Source: a virus. From it: 24,509 nt of DNA. The position numbers and the translations under genes are program-made. Below, piece after piece: positions 4,964 through 9,491 of this stretch. The notes below the pieces were generated by a model. The model was given only the letters and a program-made list of their open reading frames with translations. It did not search any database and was not told the DNA's origin. Position 1 is the stretch's first letter. Every line of letters starts with the position of its first letter. The stretch covers positions 1-24,509 of the IMG/VR virus record IMGVR_UViG_3300009085_000084, one strand, 5' to 3'.

Positions 4964-5009
4964 AACTGGCACAGGGGGGTCTCTGATCCCCCATTGAACC
5001 CCTTACAAT
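4964..5009 (+). promoter_or_regulatory. Family A cassette for the GP88 gene
   Basis: AACTGGCAC is at 4964-4972, the hairpin is GGGGG (4975-4979) with CCCCC (4988-4992), and TACAAT is at 5004-5009, followed by TAACAAGTCACACACA. Box-to-hexamer distance is 40 bp. The cassette is almost identical to the one at 5775-5820, so it was copied recently. Confidence 0.7.
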
Positions 5010-5035
5010 TAACAAGTCACACACACCAGACCGCC

Positions 5036-5773
5036 ATGCTTCACCTCTCCAACGGCAACGGCAAACTATCCAACGACACCCTAATTTTTAATCTTCCTGC
5101 CGGTAAGACTTGCCCCGGTGCAATGTTCTGCAAGTCGTTTGCAGTTGTTAATGATGATGGAAAACGGTCAATTGTTGATGGTAAGCACACTGAGTTTAGG
5201 TGCTTCGCTGCTAGTAGCGAGGTGCAATATGATAAAGTTTTTAACAATCGCGCAGAGAATCTGCAACTGATTGTTGATGCAATTGCCAACAATTCTGCTG
5301 CTGATCTGATTCACAACAGTATTCAATTTAAGCGCACAAAAAAGACCAAACTGGTAAGAATTCATGAGAGCGGTGACTTTTTCTCTGGTGCATATTTGGA
5401 TGCTTGGATTGAAGTCGCTCACCGCAATCCTGATCTTAAATTCTATTGCTACTCAAAGAGTCTTCAACTATTTTTACACTTTCCTCTGCCTTCCAACTTC
5501 TACCTTACCGCATCTTATGGTGGTAAGTTTGACTATTTGATTGATGAAGGTTACTTTTCTCGTTATAGCAAAGTCTGCTTGAATGATGCAGACGCTGATG
5601 CTTTGGGTCTAGAAGTTGATCATGATGATTCACACTGTTTTGGTAATAAACCGTTTGCTCTATTAGTTCATGGAACGCAACCCAAGGGATCTATCTGGGG
5701 CGCTGCGATTCATCTACGTCGTGTTAACAATCAGTTCGGAGGTTACAGTAAGAAACATGCTGTGACGGTCTGA
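5036..5773 (+). CDS. GP88-family protein (245 aa), function unknown
   Basis: A 245-residue protein. The N-terminus LSNGNGKLSNDTLIFNLPAG then KTCPGAMFC matches the start of the phage GP88 family (G..K....T..FNLP.G..CPGA..C). The middle holds HESGDFFSGAYLDAWIEVAH and YCYSKSL, the family core. The C-terminal part has SHCFGNKPFALLVHGTQPKG. The conserved cysteines (CPGAMFC, near residues 24-30) and the H-S-G-D-F motif look like a metal or nucleotide site, but no reaction is established to my knowledge. The start at 5036 is preferred over an in-frame ATG at 4994, which lies before the -10 hexamer. Its last codons are the cassette-type VTV ending. Confidence 0.85.
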   Translation: MLHLSNGNGKLSNDTLIFNLPAGKTCPGAMFCKSFAVVNDDGKRSIVDGKHTEFRCFAASSEVQYDKVFNNRAENLQLIVDAIANNSAADLIHNSIQFKRTKKTKLVRIHESGDFFSGAYLDAWIEVAHRNPDLKFYCYSKSLQLFLHFPLPSNFYLTASYGGKFDYLIDEGYFSRYSKVCLNDADADALGLEVDHDDSHCFGNKPFALLVHGTQPKGSIWGAAIHLRRVNNQFGGYSKKHAVTV

Positions 5774-5774
5774 C

Positions 5775-5820
5775 AACTGGTACAGGGGGGTCTCTGATCC
5801 CCCATTGAACCCCTTACAAT
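5775..5820 (+). promoter_or_regulatory. Family A cassette for the gene at 5848
   Basis: AACTGGTAC is at 5775-5783, the G-run/C-run hairpin matches the one at 4975-4992, and TACAAT is at 5815-5820. Box-to-hexamer distance is 40 bp. The leader TAACAAGTCACACACA is shared with the copy at 5004. Confidence 0.7.
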
Positions 5821-5847
5821 TAACAAGTCACACACACACACACCATC

Positions 5848-6129
5848 ATGGCAATCTCTGAAACGATCCGGACCTTTCTTCAGTCTGCCGGATCAACCAT
5901 CATAACTGTTGAGTTTATTAAAAAAGATGGCACAATTCGCAAAATATCATTTAATCCCCGCGATCGCAATGAGATTAAAGGGACTGGAACAGCAGTAAAG
6001 AATCCCGACATTATTCGAGTTCGGGACTTTAACCTAGCGCGGAAGAATGAACCAGCATGGCGCTCATTCAATGTTAACTCAATTCGGCGGATTAATTGTA
6101 ACCGTCAAACCTTCGATTTTGCGATCTGA
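5848..6129 (+). CDS. Small SH3-barrel-like (WYL_2-like) protein (93 aa)
   Basis: A 93-residue basic protein. The N-terminus is a short helix (MAISETIRTFLQSAGS), then a strand-rich body with ITVEFIKKDGTIRKISFNPR, a G..K....I.VRDF segment, and the C-terminal WRSFNVNSIRRINCNRQTF. The body and the W-R-S-F-N-..-S-I ending resemble small Sm/SH3-barrel proteins of T4-like phages grouped as WYL_2 (formerly DUF2693). This is a tentative call made from memory of the pattern. Such barrels often bind nucleic acid. It has its own family A promoter and is followed by a terminator/family D cassette. Confidence 0.75.
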   Translation: MAISETIRTFLQSAGSTIITVEFIKKDGTIRKISFNPRDRNEIKGTGTAVKNPDIIRVRDFNLARKNEPAWRSFNVNSIRRINCNRQTFDFAI

Positions 6130-6130
6130 T

Positions 6131-6171
6131 TATACTTAAGGGGGCACAAGTTGCCCCTCTTTCTTTATACT
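6131..6171 (+). terminator. Terminator hairpin in a family D cassette
   Basis: GGGGCA (6141-6146) pairs with TGCCCC (6152-6157), followed by a T-rich run to about 6178. TATACT boxes flank the hairpin at 6131-6136 and 6166-6171, 35 bp apart, as in the other family D cassettes. It ends the transcript of the gene at 5848 and may start a new one. Confidence 0.75.
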
Positions 6172-6191
6172 TTTTTTTATATTATTTGATC

Positions 6192-6296
6192 GCAGGTTCC
6201 GTGGCGATGAATTGATCAGGCAGATACCCTTCTGCCGTTGGTGCCGATTGTTCACTTATTATAAACACCAAACCACCCCATAAACCCCCACCAGTG
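6192..6296 (+). repeat. Family C leader, copy 2
   Basis: From GCAGGTTCCG to ACCCCCACCA this parallels 4281-4385, including CCGTTGGTGC and CACCAAACCACCCCA. Like copy 1 it follows a terminator and T-run and precedes small genes with CACCACC leaders. Confidence 0.6.
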
Positions 6297-6332
6297 GACA
6301 GTTCTCAAGGTGTCACACCCCCCCAGTTTCAT

Positions 6333-6354
6333 GGGGTCTGTCGTGCCCCATACT
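6333..6354 (+). promoter_or_regulatory. Hairpin and -10-like CATACT for the gene at 6380
   Basis: GGGG (6333-6336) can pair with CCCC (6346-6349), followed directly by CATACT (6349-6354) and then CAGTTCACCACCACCGACC, the leader shared with 6506-6528. The hairpin-then--10 layout is the same as family A without the AAGTGGCAC box. Confidence 0.45.
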
Positions 6355-6379
6355 GGTATCAGTTCACCACCACCGACCG

Positions 6380-6493
6380 ATGACCCTATCACCCGCTAGC
6401 GACCTTAAGACTCAGCAGATCGTATGGGTCCGAAACGGAATTGTTAAGACTTCCGTAGAATGGGCGGCACTGGGTCACACTGGTCGCCTCTGA
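6380..6493 (+). CDS. Very small hypothetical protein (37 aa)
   Basis: A 37-residue protein, MTLSPASDLKTQQIVWVRNG then IVKTSVEWAALGHTGRL. It is too short for a family call. The evidence for it is its context: an identical 19-base leader (CAGTTCACCACCACCGACC) immediately precedes both this start and the one at 6530, and the reading frame is intact between the cassettes. No membrane segment is present. The GC content is higher than in the genes to the left. Confidence 0.55.
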   Translation: MTLSPASDLKTQQIVWVRNGIVKTSVEWAALGHTGRL

Positions 6494-6498
6494 TCTGC

Positions 6499-6504
6499 TA
6501 CAAT
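6499..6504 (+). promoter_or_regulatory. -10-like TACAAT for the gene at 6530
   Basis: TACAAT sits eight bases after the stop of the previous gene and is followed by TAACCCAGTTCACC, close to the TAACAAGTCA leader of family A. No -35 is obvious. Confidence 0.4.
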
Positions 6505-6529
6505 TAACCCAGTTCACCACCACCGACCA

Positions 6530-6676
6530 ATGACCTACAAGATCCTCCGCTTCCACGTTACCAAGGCAACCCGAGTCATCTATCGGGGTCTGACCCTTGA
6601 GCAGGCACAGGCACACTGCCACAACCCTAAGACACGTCAGGATGGCGTCTGGTTTGACGGATACGAGGCAGAATGA
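6530..6676 (+). CDS. Small hypothetical protein, GLTLEQAQAHC type (48 aa)
   Basis: A 48-residue basic protein: MTYKILRFHVTKATRVIYRG, then LTLEQAQAHCHNPKTRQDGV and WFDGYEAE. The layout is a strand pair, a helix with T-L-E-Q-A-Q..C, then W-F-D-G-Y. It is a familiar pattern among tiny phage proteins, with the helix following a turn G-L-T-L. The proteins at 7260 (FTTLDEAQRM) and 8964 (LTEDQAENEV) share the same layout and may be distant relatives. Function is unknown. Confidence 0.7.
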   Translation: MTYKILRFHVTKATRVIYRGLTLEQAQAHCHNPKTRQDGVWFDGYEAE

Positions 6677-6684
6677 ATCTCACC

Positions 6685-6719
6685 GGGGACCCGCAACGGT
6701 CCCCGATCCATGCTATGAT
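6685..6719 (+). promoter_or_regulatory. Hairpin and -10 for the gene at 6747
   Basis: A perfect seven-pair stem, GGGGACC (6685-6691) with GGTCCCC (6698-6704), is followed by TATGAT (6714-6719) and CAGTTCACCAC. It is another hairpin-then--10 unit. Confidence 0.6.
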
Positions 6720-6746
6720 TCTCTCAGTTCACCACAACCCGATCCG

Positions 6747-6950
6747 ATGCCCGCCCCCACTGCTATTGACTACCTAGAAGTCTTAGAGTCTTATATGGAC
6801 CCCAAGAATGGCACAGTTGCTTATGATTATGCAAAAATCTGTGCCAAATTGCTTAAACTCTCAGATCAGTTTGTTACCGACTATTCTTGTATGGAAGGTT
6901 ACAGAGTAGATGTCGGAGAGTTTAACTATTGGGCATTGAATCTCCTCTGA
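6747..6950 (+). CDS. Small acidic hypothetical protein (67 aa)
   Basis: A 67-residue helical, acidic protein beginning MPAPTAIDYLEVLESYMDPK, then AYDYAKICAKLLKLSDQFVT and a C-terminus with FNYWALNLL. No family is recognised. The ATG at 6747 is chosen because it follows the GTTCACCAC..CCG leader; in-frame codons upstream overlap the previous gene and the promoter hairpin. It is followed at once by a family D cassette. Confidence 0.72.
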   Translation: MPAPTAIDYLEVLESYMDPKNGTVAYDYAKICAKLLKLSDQFVTDYSCMEGYRVDVGEFNYWALNLL

Positions 6951-6955
6951 TTCTT

Positions 6956-6998
6956 TATACTTAAGGGGACTCACAATCCCCCATCTATTCTTTACACT
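6956..6998 (+). promoter_or_regulatory. Family D cassette for the gene at 7014
   Basis: TATACT (6956-6961), hairpin GGGGA (6965-6969) with TCCCC (6977-6981), then TACACT (6993-6998). The two boxes are 37 bp apart. The right box, followed by TCCC, is the probable -10 for the next gene. Confidence 0.6.
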
Positions 6999-7013
6999 TC
7001 CCTCTCAATTATC

Positions 7014-7184
7014 ATGGAAACCTTTCTTAATATCGAAGAACTTATTCAGTTAGTTGAAACTGGAATGATTGAATTAACCGATGATCTTATGCTCAGACTG
7101 GAATTCAATCCTAATACAGAATCTTATGAGAATTCTGATTGGTATAATGATCCTAACAACGTAATGTCAAAGCATCATTATTAA
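7014..7184 (+). CDS. Small acidic hypothetical protein (56 aa)
   Basis: A 56-residue acidic protein: an N-terminal amphipathic helix (METFLNIEELIQLVETGMIE), a short strand LTDDLMLRLEF, then an N/D-rich tail ending NNVMSKHHY. It has no cysteines, membrane span or known domain. It is placed between a family D promoter and a family B operator region that starts one base after its stop. Confidence 0.7.
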   Translation: METFLNIEELIQLVETGMIELTDDLMLRLEFNPNTESYENSDWYNDPNNVMSKHHY

Positions 7185-7254
7185 ATCTCGACGAGATACA
7201 CACATAAGTCTCGACGAGATTACATCATGCAACACACACAAACACATCGAGATT
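7185..7254 (+). promoter_or_regulatory. Family B operator leader, second copy
   Basis: ATCTCGACGAGAT is at 7185-7197 and GTCTCGACGAGAT at 7208-7220, with the half-site ATCGAGATT at 7246-7254, five bases before the ATG at 7260. Part of the leader is itself duplicated: CGAGATTACATCATGCAACA occurs at 7215 and again at 7248, 33 bp apart. Confidence 0.65.
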
Positions 7255-7259
7255 ACATC

Positions 7260-7400
7260 ATGCAACACACATTCACTGTACGCTATCAAATACCTTATGG
7301 TGATTGTGAGTGGCGTACACAATCATTCACAACGCTAGATGAGGCGCAACGCATGATAGAGTTTTATAGATCGTGCGGAAGTCCTGCGAGGTTAGTATAA
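7260..7400 (+). CDS. Small basic hypothetical protein (46 aa)
   Basis: A 46-residue protein: MQHTFTVRYQIPYGDCEWRT, then a helix QSFTTLDEAQRMIEFYRSCG and SPARLV. It has a two-strand plus helix layout, with a T-L-D-E-A helix start as in other tiny phage proteins. A second in-frame ATG 33 bases upstream (7227) arises from duplication of the leader and would add eleven residues, MQHTQTHRDYI. The downstream ATG is preferred because it has the same distance to the half-site class as at 3940. Two cysteines are present but no metal motif. Function is unknown. Confidence 0.72.
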   Translation: MQHTFTVRYQIPYGDCEWRTQSFTTLDEAQRMIEFYRSCGSPARLV

Positions 7401-7410
7401 ACAATCAAAT

Positions 7411-7502
7411 AAGATTAGAAGATATAAAGAATATACAATAGATTAAGATTAGAAGATATAAAGAATATACAATAGATTAAGATTAGAAGATATAAAGAAT
7501 AG
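7411..7502. repeat. 34-bp tandem repeat, nearly three copies
   Basis: Two identical 34-bp units start at 7411 and 7445, and a third diverges after about 24 bases from 7479. Each begins AAGATTAGAAGATATAAAGA. The unit is AT-rich and noncoding, directly behind the gene at 7260. Confidence 0.9.
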
Positions 7503-7510
7503 AGAATTAC

Positions 7511-7575
7511 ACAGGATTGAATGTAACTTAATGGTCGTGGTGTGGTTTATTGCTTACATTCAGTCCTGTCTAATT
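7511..7575 (+). terminator. Long stem-loop followed by T-run
   Basis: ACAGGATTGAATGTAA (7511-7526) pairs with TTACATTCAGTCCTGT (7554-7569): 16 pairs with one G-T, and a 27-base loop. A T-rich run follows from about 7573. It could be a terminator, but the stem is unusually long and the loop large, so a structured small RNA or replication element is also possible. Confidence 0.6.
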
Positions 7576-7634
7576 TTTTATACTTTTGGAGTTTGTTATT
7601 TTTTATACTTTTGGAGTTTGTTATTCTTTATACT
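7573..7634. repeat. 25-bp repeat carrying TATACT boxes
   Basis: TATACT occurs at 7579, 7604 and 7629, exactly 25 bp apart. The first two are followed by the identical TTTGGAGTTTGTTATT. TATACT is the same box that flanks family D hairpins, so this may be a tandem promoter array. Confidence 0.75.
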
Positions 7635-7984
7635 TAGTGGGGTCTGAGTTGTTTATGCTAACTGCTGCTGCTGGTTAGGTGTTGCTACCGCTGCTGCTGA
7701 GATTCCAACCATACCGACCGCCCATCCGTCAAGGTTTGACCGATCAGCGTTGCTAATCAGACGAGTTTGGTATTTTGTATCCGTTGATACCGTTTAGGGG
7801 TTGTGGGATCGGGGCGGACCTGATACAGTTACCTTGAACCTAGAAAAACGAAGAACGGCATCGGGGCGGAGCGCGGGAGCGTTTCGCGGGTCAGGTCGCG
7901 CGGGTTCACTGGTCACCCGTTGCCGTTTTCTATACTTTCTAAGTTTGCCTAAGTTACATTTTTGTCCTTTCAATTCTTTACACC

Positions 7985-8275
7985 ATGGATCTGCAAACTA
8001 ACGCTTCCAAAGTTGTTGAATTAGACGCTAAGATTAAGAAACTTTCTGAGCAATTCACTGCTGTTAAGTTAGAGTTATTGAATCAGATGATCGCTGATAA
8101 TGTCAGCGAGGTCGTGATTAAGCGAAAGAAAGTTATACTCTGCCACCGCCAAAACAAAGACTTTGGCAGTGAGATTAACCGCCAAGAGTTAGAACTTAAG
8201 GCAGAAAAGAAAAAGTTAGAAACTCTTGGAGAGTTTACCATCTCCAGTGTAACTAACTTCATTCAAGTCCGCTGA
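7985..8275 (+). CDS. Coiled-coil hypothetical protein (96 aa)
   Basis: A 96-residue basic protein. Two long helices (residues 7-37 and 64-82) with leucine/valine at heptad-like positions, such as VVELDAKIKKLSEQF and QELELKAEKKKLETL, suggest a coiled-coil hairpin. A short strand pair with VSEVVIKRKKVILCHR lies between them. That strand-loop-helix arrangement is seen in small phage proteins that bind nucleic acid or host enzymes, but no specific family is recognised. The start is the first ATG after a TTTACACC element. It is followed by a family D cassette. Confidence 0.75.
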   Translation: MDLQTNASKVVELDAKIKKLSEQFTAVKLELLNQMIADNVSEVVIKRKKVILCHRQNKDFGSEINRQELELKAEKKKLETLGEFTISSVTNFIQVR

Positions 8276-8313
8276 TACTTAGGGGTGACATTCTCACCCC
8301 TATTCTCTACACT
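8274..8313 (+). promoter_or_regulatory. Family D cassette for the gene at 8336
   Basis: GATACT (8274-8279), hairpin AGGGGTGA (8281-8288) with TCACCCCT (8294-8301, perfect eight pairs), then TACACT (8308-8313). The boxes are 34 bp apart. The left box overlaps the stop codon of the previous gene. Confidence 0.65.
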
Positions 8314-8335
8314 TTCCCCACTATACTTTCCTGTC

Positions 8336-8617
8336 ATGCTTTCTACTTTCGATCAAAATTTTCAAAGGGTTCGTGATGTTGAGCAGTTCGCACTTGACTT
8401 GCTTTATTCTAAATTAAAGCGGGACGTTGATCCTATCGGTGAGGCAGAATACCACTGCCAGGGTTATGCTGGCGAGTGCAATCCGCCGCATGATGTTGTT
8501 ATTGCTTGCACAGTTAGCATCACTCAGAAAGGCAAGTTACGCTCTGATTTTAGATTAAATGGCAAGAGAATTGCCTGCCATAAAATCACACTTAGACTCG
8601 GAGAATTAGGCGTCTAA
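8336..8617 (+). CDS. Hypothetical protein (93 aa)
   Basis: A 93-residue protein beginning MLSTFDQNFQRVRDVEQFAL, then a helix DLLYSKLKRDVDPIGEAEYH, a segment CQGYAGECNPPHDVVIAC and a strand-rich C-terminus with FRLNGKRIACHKITLRLGE. Four cysteines and two histidines between residues 40 and 85 might bind a metal, but their spacing fits no standard finger. The ATG at 8336 is used because the in-frame ATG at 8285 lies inside the hairpin of the promoter cassette. No family is recognised. Confidence 0.75.
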   Translation: MLSTFDQNFQRVRDVEQFALDLLYSKLKRDVDPIGEAEYHCQGYAGECNPPHDVVIACTVSITQKGKLRSDFRLNGKRIACHKITLRLGELGV

Positions 8618-8619
8618 GT

Positions 8620-8662
8620 TACACTTGGGGGGACTCACAATCCCCCATCTATTCTTTACACT
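8620..8662 (+). promoter_or_regulatory. Family D cassette for the gene at 8681
   Basis: TACACT (8620-8625), hairpin GGGGGGA (8627-8633) with TCCCCC (8641-8646), then TACACT (8657-8662). The boxes are 37 bp apart. The segment from the hairpin to TTTACACTT is almost identical to the cassette at 6956-6998. Confidence 0.65.
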
Positions 8663-8680
8663 TTCCATCGCTATCTAACC

Positions 8681-8917
8681 GTGTTTCTTTACAATCAAGA
8701 TCGCAACTTTACCGCTGTTATGTGTAATCCTAATGGTAAAGGTTACATCGTAACTGCTACCAATATCGCCAAAGGTGTCACAATGGAGGTATCTAATGTA
8801 ATTGAATCTGTTCAAGAGGCAACAATTAGGGCGATGCGATTCGCTGGTCACAGTGTAAACAAACCTCTAGATCCTGACGCGGTTGAAGAATATCTGTCGG
8901 AGCGATTAGGTTTTTGA
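8681..8917 (+). CDS. Small hypothetical protein with GTG start (78 aa)
   Basis: A 78-residue protein read from GTG at 8681: MFLYNQDRNFTAVMCNPNGK, then GYIVTATNIAKGVTMEVSNV and a helical half ending VEEYLSERLGF. The N-terminal half looks like strands, the C-terminal half like two helices. The GTG is chosen because it falls 18 bases after the -10 box and keeps the strand pair whole; the next in-frame ATG would remove thirteen residues. No family is recognised. Confidence 0.7.
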   Translation: MFLYNQDRNFTAVMCNPNGKGYIVTATNIAKGVTMEVSNVIESVQEATIRAMRFAGHSVNKPLDPDAVEEYLSERLGF

Positions 8918-8950
8918 GTTACTGACATTCTCACCCCTATTCTTTACACT
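8918..8950 (+). promoter_or_regulatory. Degenerate family D cassette for the gene at 8964
   Basis: GACATTCTCACCCCTATTC followed by TTTACACTTTCC matches the right half of the cassette at 8274-8313, but the left arm AGGGGTGA is missing, so the hairpin cannot form. TACACT (8945-8950) is kept. It gives a natural test of whether the hairpin matters. Confidence 0.5.
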
Positions 8951-8963
8951 TTCCCAATCTATT

Positions 8964-9143
8964 ATGACTTTCGCAATCTACTCTAAGGTCGCCAATGTTG
9001 TGAGAGTACACTATTCTCACCTTACGGAAGATCAGGCGGAGAATGAGGTTTATCGCCTCAATTCTCACCTTTCCAGTATAGGTCAAACCGCAGTCTATTG
9101 GTGTGAGGAGCATCACCCAGAGCACGTATTCGTGATAGGTTGA
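8964..9143 (+). CDS. Small hypothetical protein (59 aa)
   Basis: A 59-residue protein: MTFAIYSKVANVVRVHYSHL, then a helix TEDQAENEVYRLNSHLSSIG and a final strand QTAVYWCEEHHPEHVFVIG. The strand, L-T-E-D-Q-A helix, strand plan resembles the genes at 6530 and 7260, hinting at a family of tiny paralogues or convergent small folds. The end has a C-E-E-H-H cluster that could bind a metal, but this is speculative. It is the last gene of the small-gene region. Confidence 0.72.
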   Translation: MTFAIYSKVANVVRVHYSHLTEDQAENEVYRLNSHLSSIGQTAVYWCEEHHPEHVFVIG

Positions 9144-9150
9144 GTATATC

Positions 9151-9172
9151 GGGGCAGGATTGCGCCTGCCCC
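9151..9172 (+). terminator. Hairpin after the gene at 8964
   Basis: GGGGCAGG (9151-9158) pairs perfectly with CCTGCCCC (9165-9172) around a six-base loop. There is no T-run behind it, so termination would be weak or need a factor; it may instead stabilise the 3' end of the transcript. Confidence 0.6.
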
Positions 9173-9182
9173 CTAATGTATG

Positions 9183-9301
9183 CGTTCGTGCGGCGACAGT
9201 TGTTTATACTTAGTGCCGCTAATCGTTCGTGATTAGTACTTCTGATCGTTCGTGCGGCGGCAGTTAAGGGGTTCTGATATTAGTGATGCTGATCGTTCGT
9301 G
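9183..9301. repeat. Four CGTTCGTG repeats
   Basis: CGTTCGTG starts at 9183, 9224, 9247 and 9294. The last two are within CTGATCGTTCGTG and are followed after a few bases by CAGTTAAG. The spacing is irregular (41, 23, 47 bp). They could be iteron-like binding sites or remnants of duplicated cassettes. Confidence 0.6.
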
Positions 9302-9446
9302 TTTGGACAGTTAAGCGCGCCTTATGGGTATGCCCCCGTGCCCCCATGGGGCGTTATTATAAGGTTCCATAAGCATAATCTATAGTCGGACCAGATCGAC
9401 CTCAATATAACAAGTACCATTTTAAAAATTTTTTGGTAGTAAAATA

Positions 9447-9455
9447 TGTTATAAT
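9447..9455 (+). promoter_or_regulatory. Extended -10 promoter for the HNH gene at 9492
   Basis: TGTTATAAT is a perfect extended -10. No -35 is recognisable, and the flanks are A/T runs that can pair (TTTTTTGGTA and ACCAAAATTTTTTACC). Confidence 0.6.
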
Positions 9456-9491
9456 ACCCCACATAAGACCAAAATTTTTTACCAAGAAATA

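Larger units (their letters stand above)
7401..7984. other. 584-base gene-free region with repeats and GC-rich island
   Basis: In order this region holds three 34-bp tandem repeats (7411-7502), a long stem-loop (7511-7569), three 25-bp repeats carrying TATACT (7573-7634), two CTGCTGCTG runs (7662-7700), a hairpin GGTAT/ATACC near 7769-7791, and a GC-rich stretch (7801-7925) that contrasts with all neighbours. No convincing gene is seen. A 66-codon open frame at 7801-8001 has a low-complexity composition and overlaps the next gene. Confidence 0.7.
9144..9491. other. Gene-free boundary between small-gene and AT-rich regions
   Basis: This 348-base stretch holds a perfect hairpin (9151-9172), four CGTTCGTG repeats (9183-9301), a hairpin-prone CCCC/GGGG segment (9330-9354) and an extended -10 promoter before the HNH gene. 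Base composition falls sharply to AT-rich after about 9400. No gene is seen. Confidence 0.65.

Noticed and set aside
116-5820. Integron-like attC gene cassettes
   Set aside because: The hairpin plus gene layout is reminiscent, but the copies lack attC box consensus, are followed by promoters, and no tyrosine integrase is seen. Phage promoter/stem-loop cassettes are the better fit.
7900-7925. tRNA gene suggested by GGGTTCACTGG
   Set aside because: The T-loop-like bases lack a paired 5-bp stem, and no acceptor or anticodon arm can be drawn around them.
7801-8001. 66-codon open frame in the GC-rich island
   Set aside because: Composition is R/G/S-rich and low in helix or strand pattern, the frame overlaps the start of the well-supported gene at 7985, and no ribosome-binding site is present. 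It probably stays open because of high GC.
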